Shown here in pieces: positions 1-5,764 of a stretch of DNA of 6,302 nt (the stretch's first letter is position 1; every line of letters starts with the position of its first letter). A program made the position numbers and the translations under genes. Source of the DNA: an uncultured Clostridia bacterium (GTDB taxonomy: Bacteria; Bacillota; Clostridia; Lachnospirales; Lachnospiraceae); NCBI GenBank assembly GCA_946623485.1, contig CAMORF010000141.1, forward strand, positions 1-6,302, in the 5' to 3' direction. The notes beneath the pieces are model-generated. The model saw only the letters and a program-made list of their open reading frames with translations. It did no database searches and was not told the DNA's origin.

Positions 1-34
1 GTGGAAAGCGCTTTGTAGTGGAAAGCGCTTTGTA
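1..34. promoter_or_regulatory. Two adjacent LacI/CcpA-like (cre-type) operators
   Basis: Each of the first two repeat units contains the perfect 10-bp palindrome AAAGCGCTTT (5-14 and 22-31). The string GAAAGCGCTTT matches the core of the cre consensus of Bacillota (GAAARCGYTTW) bound by CcpA and is also typical of other LacI-family operators with a central CG. The flanks deviate from full cre consensus, with G in place of the T before the core. Binding by CcpA or another LacI-family repressor would affect the flavoprotein gene starting at 89. The centres are 17 bp apart, so two dimers would sit on different helix faces. No convincing -35/-10 pair is visible between the array and the gene; the promoter may be within the repeats or upstream of the window. 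Confidence 0.5.
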
Positions 35-67
35 GTGGAATGTGTTTTTGGTGAAATGCGTTTTGTA
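1..67. repeat. Four tandem copies of a 17-bp unit
   Basis: The unit GTGGAAAGCGCTTTGTA occurs exactly at 1-17 and 18-34. It is followed by a degenerate 16-bp copy at 35-50 (GTGGAATGTGTTTTTG) and a 17-bp copy at 51-67 (GTGAAATGCGTTTTGTA, three mismatches to the first). The copies abut without spacers, and the array begins at the window edge, so it may extend further upstream. The period is not a multiple of three, so it does not encode a peptide repeat, although the frame of the downstream gene stays open through it. The array ends 10 bp before the AGGAGG of the flavoprotein gene, so it probably lies in that gene's promoter or 5' leader. Confidence 0.85.
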
Positions 68-88
68 CAGGTAAACAGGAGGAAAACG

Positions 89-1051
89 ATGAAAGTACTT
101 GGCATCTCGATGGGCAGAAAAAATGAACGCAGTGATATCTACTGCAAGCAGGTATTGATGGGCGTGGAAGCTGCGGCAAAGGCTTCCGGAAAAGAGATTG
201 AAGTTGAGTTTATCAATACGGTCACGATGAACATTGGGCAGTGCCGCGGCTGCGGCGCCTGCAGCAAGGCACCGGACGGAAAGATCAAATGTATCTTAAA
301 GGATGATTATCTGAAGTTGGAGGAGAAGGTGCTGGACGCCGATGGCATTGTCATCTCCGCTCCGGTCTATTCCGTCGGCATCGTCGGGCAGCTGAAGAAT
401 TTCCTCGACCGCTTCGGCGCAGCCCACGACAGGGCTTCCATGATCGATGAGCAGAATCAGCGCAAAGAGGACGGGCGCCCGCTTCTGGATGAAAGATATT
501 TCAAGGATCGTTACTGCAGCTATGTCGCGGTCGGCGGCGCATGGACAGAAGACTGGACCTGTCTGGGGCTTCCGATGATGCATCTGTTCAGCTGCTCCCA
601 GGCGATGAAAGTCGTGGGCCAGATCAATGCCAATGACCAGGGCCGCAAGACCAGCCCGTTCCTGGATCAGCCGATGATGGATGACATGTTTGCGATGGGA
701 GAGAATCTTGCGAATAACCTGGGCGTCCCCTATGAAGAGACGACCTGGTTTGGAAAAGAAGGAACCTGCCCGGTCTGCCATCTGAACCTTCTCATGGTGA
801 ACGGCACGGATACGGTGACCTGTCCTGTCTGCGGCATCCATGGCAAGATCACGCTTGAGAATGGAAAGCTGAAGGTCAATTTCCCGAAGGAGCAGGAAAA
901 GCGTGCACGCAACACCTTGGCAGGGCTGAATGAGCATCACGCTGAGATCGGCGAGATGATGCGCATCTGCATTCCGATCCTGCAGGAGAAGAAGGAATTC
1001 CTTGCCGAAAAGAAGAAAGAGTATATGGCATATCAGCCGAAGTGGTCCTGA
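89..1051 (+). CDS. Flavodoxin-fold NAD(P)H-dependent FMN reductase-like oxidoreductase with C-terminal zinc ribbon
   Basis: The gene encodes a 320-aa cytoplasmic protein. Residues 1 to about 200 are an NADPH-dependent FMN reductase/iron-sulfur-flavoprotein-like domain: a beta strand and phosphate-loop region (KVLGISMGRKNERSD, 2-16), the family signature APVYSVGIVGQLKNFLDRF (91-109), and a cysteine cluster C52-x2-C55-x2-C58-x9-C68 followed by DD (72-73). In family members such clusters are found in Isf-type 4Fe-4S flavoproteins and in simple FMN reductases. Residues 227-248 form two CPVC knuckles (C227, C230, C245, C248), a zinc-ribbon or rubredoxin-like module, followed by a charged helical tail. 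FMN binding and electron transfer are expected from the fold; the electron acceptor is unknown. The ATG at 89 is chosen because AGGAGG lies at 77-82, 6 nt upstream; an in-frame GTG at 35 falls inside the repeat array and lacks a ribosome binding site. It is a single-gene unit closed by the hairpin at 1063-1104. Confidence 0.88.
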   Translation: MKVLGISMGRKNERSDIYCKQVLMGVEAAAKASGKEIEVEFINTVTMNIGQCRGCGACSKAPDGKIKCILKDDYLKLEEKVLDADGIVISAPVYSVGIVGQLKNFLDRFGAAHDRASMIDEQNQRKEDGRPLLDERYFKDRYCSYVAVGGAWTEDWTCLGLPMMHLFSCSQAMKVVGQINANDQGRKTSPFLDQPMMDDMFAMGENLANNLGVPYEETTWFGKEGTCPVCHLNLLMVNGTDTVTCPVCGIHGKITLENGKLKVNFPKEQEKRARNTLAGLNEHHAEIGEMMRICIPILQEKKEFLAEKKKEYMAYQPKWS

Positions 1052-1062
1052 TCCGGATCATG

Positions 1063-1104
1063 TGCAAGAAAACCCTGTTCTGCCTGGAACAGGGTTTTCT
1101 TGCA
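1063..1104. terminator. Bidirectional rho-independent terminator
   Basis: A perfect 18-bp inverted repeat (1063-1080 with 1087-1104) encloses a 6-nt loop TGCCTG. The GC-rich core CCCTGTTC/GAACAGGG is flanked by AAAA on the left and TTTTCTT on the right, so it has a terminator shape on both strands. It begins 12 bp after the flavoprotein stop codon. It lies about 190 bp beyond the stop of the convergent regulator gene, where it could block read-through in both directions. Confidence 0.9.
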
Positions 1105-1244
1105 AGCGTTTGGAAGCAGCTCCTAAGTTATTGCTGATCCGCGCCGAATGTTCCGGAGGGCTTCCGCATAGAAAAGGAAAAAGAAGGGTTGAGCCGCCTC
1201 TGCCATTCAGGTACCTTTAGGAATGGGGGGGACAGACCCAAAGG

Positions 1245-1304
1245 CTGCAGTTCAGGGATTTACAGATCCAGGAACTGCAGACCAGGGATTTACAGATAAG
1301 TCCG
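1245..1304. repeat. 30-bp tandem duplication over the regulator's stop codon
   Basis: CTGCAG-TT-CAGGGATTTACAGAT at 1245-1267 recurs as CTGCAG-AC-CAGGGATTTACAGAT at 1275-1297, 21 of 23 positions identical with a 30-bp period. On the minus strand the second copy carries the last codons and TAA stop of the PRD regulator. The first copy, in frame, repeats a Leu codon followed by TAA. This looks like a short slippage or unequal-exchange duplication at the 3' end of the gene. No function is evident. The rest of the 1105-1289 gap holds no gene that can be supported. Confidence 0.7.
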
Positions 1305-3227
1305 CAGCTTTGCCTCCAGCTCTTTCACGGTGCGGAGGCTGCCGATGTCTTCCAGGCGGTTCATCCGGGAAATGGCGCTTTTGATCCGGAAGATCCAAGG
1401 TCTGTCCTGGGGACGGAAGCATGCGGTGAGTATCATGCGGATTCTGCAGTTCTTCCACGTCATCCTGTGCTTTAATACAGCGACACAAAGGCGGCTTTGG
1501 ACTGCCGGTGTGAGGGCAAACTGGAACAGTGCCCCTGACTGGATGGCATTGCTGCACAGGGATTCTCGGTGAAGGAGCGCCTGCATGTATGCGGGACCGA
1601 CCGCTCCGGCTTCTACGAGCACAGACGACAACTGTTCCACGGCGGAAAACACCGTGGAGAATTCGCAGTTTTCCTTCCAGAGGGCATCGTCAAGGAGCAC
1701 GGCGGGGGACGGCATCCGGGGATAGAAGCGAAGGGTGATATTTTCCTGGATGTATGCTTCTATGCTGCGGATGTCAGAAGGTGTCACATAAGGAGAGATT
1801 TCAACGACATCGGTTCCGGGCAGACTGGTAATGGTTTTATGGACGGTTGAAAGAACCAGGTCGGTGTTTTCGAAATCATAAAAGCTTTTTGCGTTGACCG
1901 GAAGAAGCGCGGTGACATTCAGGTAATTGTCAAAGGCACCCAGAATCCGGCGCTTGATCGCCCAGGCAATGGACATATGCTGGTGGCAGAAGATGGCAGT
2001 GCGGGGTTTGTATTCCGGATGATGATGCAAAAAGAACTCCAGCGCGCCGCCGGTGCAGTGGGCGATATGCAATAGCTCCCACTCTGACAGGTGGCAGCCT
2101 TCTTCCCGGAGCCAGATCTCATCGAGAAGCCAGGCCAGCTCCGTCTCTACGGGAAGATGCTGCTTCACCTGCTCCGGCCTGCTCTGAGAGACAAGGTGGT
2201 GAACCGGGTTCAGCAGGTAGCGGATATCCTGGAGTAGGGTGATATAGAAGTCCTCATCTTTGGTGAAATCAAGGCCGTACGTATCCCGTATGGCGCCGAG
2301 GTAGGCATCTGCCAGGCGGAGCACTTCCGGTGAGAATTCCCTGCCGGCCGTATCAAAGGAAAGCTTTCCTGCGTCCATGATATGGCCGGAAGCGATCAGC
2401 AGGTAGATACGGTCGCGTTCATGGGGCGGGACCTGGAAGCCGAGCATGGCTTCCAGATGATCCAACAGTTCCCGGGACGCCTGATCTGCGTCAGCGTCCT
2501 CGTGCCGGATGGATTCCGTTTCCGGAAGCAGATGGCCTGAGGTGATGCGCCGGTACATGATGGTACATGCCAGGTTCAGCTCTACGATGTTGGCGTCTTC
2601 CATGAGGATGCCATGCCGGTTCAGATGCTGTGGGATGACATCGATGATCTGATCCAGAAGCTCCGTGCCCAGAAACGACATTTCGTACACAGCGTTGCCG
2701 CGTCCGTTATAATTCCAGTGTTCCATGAACAGGTCAATCAGAAGCGATCTTCTTTTCTCTTCATCCTGTTCGAAGGAGATGGTATTGTGCTCCGAAACAA
2801 GGCGGATGCAGGGACCATTCATCATGTAGCGGAGGCGCAGCTGGCGGATGTCCTTCTCCAGCGTGGTGTGGCTGACGAACATCTCGTCCTCCAGGTCATA
2901 GGTGTTGAGGGGCTCATCGGCGATGCAAAGCTTCAGTGCCAGTGCCCGGATCCGGTCTTCCCGGGTGAAAAAAGCGGTTTCAATGCGATTGATCTCCCGG
3001 ATTATTCCGGGATCCTCTGCCGTAAAGAAGTAGCCCTTGCTGCGGATGGAGTCGATGCGTGCGTGGTAAGGCTCCAGCTCATGGTTGATGGTCACCACAT
3101 CACTGCGGATGGTGCGGGGAGTCGTATTCAGCATGGCTCCCAACTCCTGACCGGTGATCATACGGTTCCTGCTTTGTACGGTATGCAGTAATTTGCGCTG
3201 GCGAAGGGTGAGATTCAGTGCAGCCAT
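1290..3227 (-). CDS. PRD-containing transcriptional regulator (MtlR/LicR/BglG-like) with EIIB- and EIIA-like domains
   Basis: The protein has 645 aa, the usual size for MtlR/LicR-type activators. Domains in order: winged HTH at about 5-60 (LTLRQRKLLHTV, then TPRTIRSDVVTIN recognition region); a second HTH-like segment at about 90-132; PRD1 at about 165-285; PRD2 at about 300-405; a PTS EIIB(Gat)-like domain at about 408-495 with candidate phospho-Cys C414 (AIFCHQHMS); and an EIIA type-2-like domain at about 510-640. Known family members are controlled by PTS phosphorylation of PRD histidines and the EIIB/EIIA residues. Here the key PRD2 positions read D334 and C391, and the EIIA active-site His reads F570, so PTS control may be partly lost. 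The start at 3227 is preferred over 3257 because GAAAGG precedes it and the HTH begins just after it; the upstream ATG has no ribosome binding site. It is divergent from the MFS gene, the likely target. No PTS permease gene is present in the window. A DNA-binding activator is more likely than an RNA-binding antiterminator because of the N-terminal HTH. Confidence 0.88.
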   Translation of the reverse strand: MAALNLTLRQRKLLHTVQSRNRMITGQELGAMLNTTPRTIRSDVVTINHELEPYHARIDSIRSKGYFFTAEDPGIIREINRIETAFFTREDRIRALALKLCIADEPLNTYDLEDEMFVSHTTLEKDIRQLRLRYMMNGPCIRLVSEHNTISFEQDEEKRRSLLIDLFMEHWNYNGRGNAVYEMSFLGTELLDQIIDVIPQHLNRHGILMEDANIVELNLACTIMYRRITSGHLLPETESIRHEDADADQASRELLDHLEAMLGFQVPPHERDRIYLLIASGHIMDAGKLSFDTAGREFSPEVLRLADAYLGAIRDTYGLDFTKDEDFYITLLQDIRYLLNPVHHLVSQSRPEQVKQHLPVETELAWLLDEIWLREEGCHLSEWELLHIAHCTGGALEFFLHHHPEYKPRTAIFCHQHMSIAWAIKRRILGAFDNYLNVTALLPVNAKSFYDFENTDLVLSTVHKTITSLPGTDVVEISPYVTPSDIRSIEAYIQENITLRFYPRMPSPAVLLDDALWKENCEFSTVFSAVEQLSSVLVEAGAVGPAYMQALLHRESLCSNAIQSGALFQFALTPAVQSRLCVAVLKHRMTWKNCRIRMILTACFRPQDRPWIFRIKSAISRMNRLEDIGSLRTVKELEAKLRTYL

Positions 3228-3310
3228 AGGTTTCAGCCTTTCTTTTTTTACTATCATAACATAATAACATGATTTGCCGCAGCCGGCGGCCGGAAAGGAT
3301 AGATCATTCC
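3228..3310. promoter_or_regulatory. Divergent promoter region with 21-bp imperfect palindrome
   Basis: This 83-bp gap separates the start codons of the regulator (minus) and the transporter (plus) and must hold both promoters if each is transcribed from here. Its AT-rich core at 3253-3273 reads ATCAT-AAC-AT-A-AT-AAC-ATGAT, symmetric in the outer ATCAT/ATGAT arms and the central ATnAT. It is a candidate binding site for the regulator itself. On the minus strand, TATGAT (3258 to 3253) is a good -10 match about 26 nt before the regulator start. No clean -35 hexamer was found for either direction, so exact promoters are not assigned. A GC-rich stretch at 3276-3294 can form a small stem (GCCGC/GCGGC) just before the transporter's ribosome binding site. 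Confidence 0.45.
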
Positions 3311-4468
3311 ATGAAGCAGTACAACAAATTCAGATTATATCTCGCGATTGCCGCCATTTCCTTTATGCAGGGGCTGCAGTTCAGCGTATCCCCGGTGCTG
3401 GGGCAGATCCAGGAACATTATCCGGATGTCAATGTCAGCCTTGTGCAGATGCTGATCACGGCTCCGGGCCTGTTTTCCCTGGTGGTTGCGCTCATTTCCG
3501 GATGGCTGGTGCTGAAGATCACGAAGAAACAATTGCTGGTGTTTGCGGGATTTGTCGCCGGCGTAACAGGACTCCTTCCGCTTTTGTATGACAGCTTTCC
3601 CCTTTTGCTGGTGTCGAGGACTGTCTACGGAATCAGCCTGGGAATCGCGACCACGATGAATATGGCAGTGGTCGCGGAATTCTTTGAGGGAGAGGCGCGT
3701 GTGAAGGCCATGGGCATCCAGGCGGCCAGCGTTGGCGCAGGCATGGTAGTGACAACCGTATGCGCAGGCTTCCTGGGAAGAGGGGATTTCCGGAATTCCT
3801 ACTTTATCAACCTGATCGGTTTTGTTTCCATGATTGTGCTGATCACCTGCCTGCCGGAAACGGGCGTGGCGAAGGAAACGAAGACAGAGAAGATCAGGCT
3901 CAACGGCAAGGTGCTGATCATGGATCTGTTTGCGCTGCTGGAAAATGTCTTCCTGATCACCTATACCACCAATATCGCGATGCACCTGTCCGGCGCGCTG
4001 GCAGGCAACTCCTCTGTTTCAGGCACCCTGACCGGCATTTTTTCCGGCGTCCAGATCCTGGCGGGAATCCTGCTGGGCCTGATCACCGCAAAGCTGAAAA
4101 AATACACACCGGCAGCCGCGATGCTGAGCTTTTCTGCCGGGGCTGTTCTCCTGACACTGTTCCCGGGCAATTATGCCCTGCTGATGGTCAGCTCCGTGCT
4201 GTGCGGGATGTCACAGGGAGTGTTTATCCCGACCGCCTCCACCTACCTGTCCAACCACGTAGCCCCGGTTGCCACCGCGCTTGCGGCGGCGACGATGACG
4301 ACGGCCATGAACGCAGGCCAGCTCCTGTCACCGGTTTTGCTGAACACCGCAGCGGCACAGGTCTTTGGCAAAACGACAACAACAGGCGTCTATATCATCA
4401 GTGCCATCGGCATGACCATCAGCGCCGGGGCCATGATCGCCTGGCAGCATTTTTCCAAAGATGAATGA
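3311..4468 (+). CDS. Major facilitator superfamily (MFS) transporter
   Basis: This is a 385-aa integral membrane protein, the normal size for a 12-helix MFS permease. Hydrophobic segments lie at roughly 8-26, 43-66, 74-92, 97-119, 134-155, 162-180, then a charged central loop (184-200, ETKTEKIRLNGK), and 202-220, 236-257, 266-283, 287-306, 316-342, 356-377. The loop between helices 2 and 3 (SGWLVLKITKKQLL, 63-76) occupies the place of MFS motif A but lacks its usual Asp. SRTVYGISLGIA (102-113) in helix 4 resembles the conserved R-x3-G-x3-G pattern. Substrate and direction cannot be told; proton-coupled uptake or efflux of a small molecule is expected. The ATG at 3311 has GGAAAGGA at 3292-3299, 11 nt upstream; the in-frame ATG at 3269 lacks a ribosome binding site and would add a charged, non-membrane leader. 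The divergent PRD regulator probably controls it. No strong terminator follows. Confidence 0.88.
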   Translation: MKQYNKFRLYLAIAAISFMQGLQFSVSPVLGQIQEHYPDVNVSLVQMLITAPGLFSLVVALISGWLVLKITKKQLLVFAGFVAGVTGLLPLLYDSFPLLLVSRTVYGISLGIATTMNMAVVAEFFEGEARVKAMGIQAASVGAGMVVTTVCAGFLGRGDFRNSYFINLIGFVSMIVLITCLPETGVAKETKTEKIRLNGKVLIMDLFALLENVFLITYTTNIAMHLSGALAGNSSVSGTLTGIFSGVQILAGILLGLITAKLKKYTPAAAMLSFSAGAVLLTLFPGNYALLMVSSVLCGMSQGVFIPTASTYLSNHVAPVATALAAATMTTAMNAGQLLSPVLLNTAAAQVFGKTTTTGVYIISAIGMTISAGAMIAWQHFSKDE

Positions 4469-4509
4469 TGGGATTGGTTCATTTCCGTTTTAAATAGGAA
4501 AAAGAATGT

Positions 4510-4538
4510 TTGAGCAACCTCTTCGCATGGGGTACTAT
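4510..4538 (+). promoter_or_regulatory. Candidate sigma-A promoter for the dehydrogenase operon
   Basis: TTGAGC (4510-4515) and TACTAT (4533-4538) are separated by exactly 17 bp. Each hexamer matches four of six consensus bases. The pair sits in the 119-bp gap after the transporter gene and would give a leader of about 40 nt before the alcohol dehydrogenase start at 4588. This suggests that the dehydrogenases can be expressed separately from the transporter, although read-through remains possible because no terminator is obvious between them. Confidence 0.4.
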
Positions 4539-4587
4539 TTGATCAGATTGCAGATTCTAAGACTGGAATACGCCCAGGGAGGACAGG

Positions 4588-5733
4588 ATGAGTTATCATT
4601 TTTTTGTAAAGAGCAACCTTGAATTTGGTGTTGGCGCGGCGGACGTTCTTCCGGATCTGATCCGGAAGCATGGTTTGAAGAAGGTTATGGTCATCTATGA
4701 CGCAGGCGTGAAGGCGGCGGGCATTGCTGAAAAAGTGCTTGCCCAGATTCAGAAGGCACAGGTGCCTTATGTGATTTTCGACTCTGTCATTCCGAATCCG
4801 ACCAATGAGGTGGTAGAGTCGGCAGCTGCCATCGCGAAGGAAGCGCAGGTGGATGGTTTTGTCGCGGTCGGCGGCGGAAGCAGCATTGACACAGCCAAGG
4901 CGGTCAATGTCCTGATGACCAATCCCGGCACCATCGGGGAGTACGGCGGCATGAACCTGGTGAAGAATCCCTGCCTTCCGCTGATCGCGGTTCCGACGAC
5001 AGCCGGGACGTCCAGTGAGATTACCAATGTCAGCGCGCTGATTGATACCCAGAAGGTGGTTAAGTATGTGGTGATTGATGACAAGATCACGCCCTCCGAT
5101 GTGATTGCCGATCCGGAATTTACCAGGACTGCCCCGGCCGGCGTGACGGCTGCCACGGGAATGGATGCCATCACACACGCGGTAGAGAGCTATATCTCCA
5201 ATATGGCGACTCCGCTGACAAAGTACAATTCCCTGAAAGGCCTTCAGGTGCTGTATCAGAACATCGAGCGCGTGGTTGCGGATGGAAATGACATGGAAGC
5301 GAGGGAGCAGATGATGCTTGGCTGCATCATTACGGGATTCGGATTTTCCAACGCGAACCTGGGATTCGTCCATGCGATTGCCCACACCCTGAGCGCTCAT
5401 TTCGGGCTGGCCCATGGGATGGCCAATGCATGCGTGCTGCCTTATGTCATGGCTTATAATTCAGAAGCCGTACCGCAGCAGATGGCTGAGCTTGCGCAGG
5501 CGATCGGCCTTGAGACGACAGGAAACCTGGAGAAGGACCGGCTGCTTCTTGCGGACGCGCTGCTGGAGCTGATCCGGAGGCTGAAGATCCGGACACTGTC
5601 AGAACAGGGAATTGAGAAGAAGGACTTTGACATGCTCGCGGAGGATGTCCTGAAGGAGCCGGTGCTTGGCTTTAATCCGCGCCAGGGCGTGACGAAGGAA
5701 GATGTCATCGCGATCCTGGAAAAGGCTTATTAA
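4588..5733 (+). CDS. Iron-containing (group III) alcohol dehydrogenase, FucO/1,3-propanediol dehydrogenase-like
   Basis: The 381-aa length is typical for the family. The enzyme should interconvert an alcohol or diol and its aldehyde using NAD(H) in the cytoplasm. Visible motifs: the cofactor-binding GGGSSIDTAK (95-104) in the N-terminal Rossmann-like domain; PTTAGTSSEIT (136-146); and the metal ligands D193, H197 (GMDAITHAVES), H262 and H276 (VHAIAHTLSAHFGLAHG). This spacing equals the Asp-His-His-His set of E. coli FucO, and H266 matches its extra active-site His. The set is intact, so the enzyme is predicted active. The start is supported by AGGGAGG at 4576-4582, 5 nt upstream. The 2-hydroxyacid dehydrogenase gene follows after 31 bp, indicating one operon. 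Close family members act on lactaldehyde, 1,3-propanediol, butanol or hydroxybutyrate; motifs alone do not choose among them. Confidence 0.93.
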   Translation: MSYHFFVKSNLEFGVGAADVLPDLIRKHGLKKVMVIYDAGVKAAGIAEKVLAQIQKAQVPYVIFDSVIPNPTNEVVESAAAIAKEAQVDGFVAVGGGSSIDTAKAVNVLMTNPGTIGEYGGMNLVKNPCLPLIAVPTTAGTSSEITNVSALIDTQKVVKYVVIDDKITPSDVIADPEFTRTAPAGVTAATGMDAITHAVESYISNMATPLTKYNSLKGLQVLYQNIERVVADGNDMEAREQMMLGCIITGFGFSNANLGFVHAIAHTLSAHFGLAHGMANACVLPYVMAYNSEAVPQQMAELAQAIGLETTGNLEKDRLLLADALLELIRRLKIRTLSEQGIEKKDFDMLAEDVLKEPVLGFNPRQGVTKEDVIAILEKAY

Positions 5734-5764
5734 ACAGAATGCGTTTATCGAGGAGGAAATGATC

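Noticed and set aside
35..88. GTG start at 35 that would extend the flavoprotein by 18 residues
   Set aside because: It lies within the tandem repeat array with no ribosome binding site, while the ATG at 89 follows AGGAGG at ideal spacing and begins the conserved first strand.
296..940. Minus-strand open frame of 214 codons inside the flavoprotein gene
   Set aside because: It is a shadow of a clear plus-strand gene with family motifs and a strong ribosome binding site. No domain is recognisable in the antisense product.
1002..1220. Plus-strand open frame of 72 codons across the terminator
   Set aside because: It overlaps the 3' end of the flavoprotein gene, runs through the terminator hairpin and has low-complexity basic composition. 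It is not a credible gene.
2613..3191. Plus-strand open frame of 192 codons opposite the PRD regulator's N-terminal half
   Set aside because: The minus strand encodes the HTH and PRD1 region continuously. The plus-strand frame has no plausible ribosome binding site or domain.
4469..4509. Possible terminator after the transporter gene (AATGA/TCATT)
   Set aside because: The stem is about 5 AT-rich pairs with no following T-run, so it is not convincing as an intrinsic terminator.
4543..5415. Long minus-strand open frame (290 codons) opposite the alcohol dehydrogenase gene
   Set aside because: The plus strand encodes an intact, motif-complete dehydrogenase. The antisense frame is rich in His, Arg and Ile with no family motif and is explained by codon bias of the real gene.
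5731..5747. Small inverted repeat TAAAC/GTTTA between the two dehydrogenase genes
   Set aside because: Only 5 AT-rich pairs with a 7-nt loop and no T-tract; it is too weak to be a terminator and likely chance.
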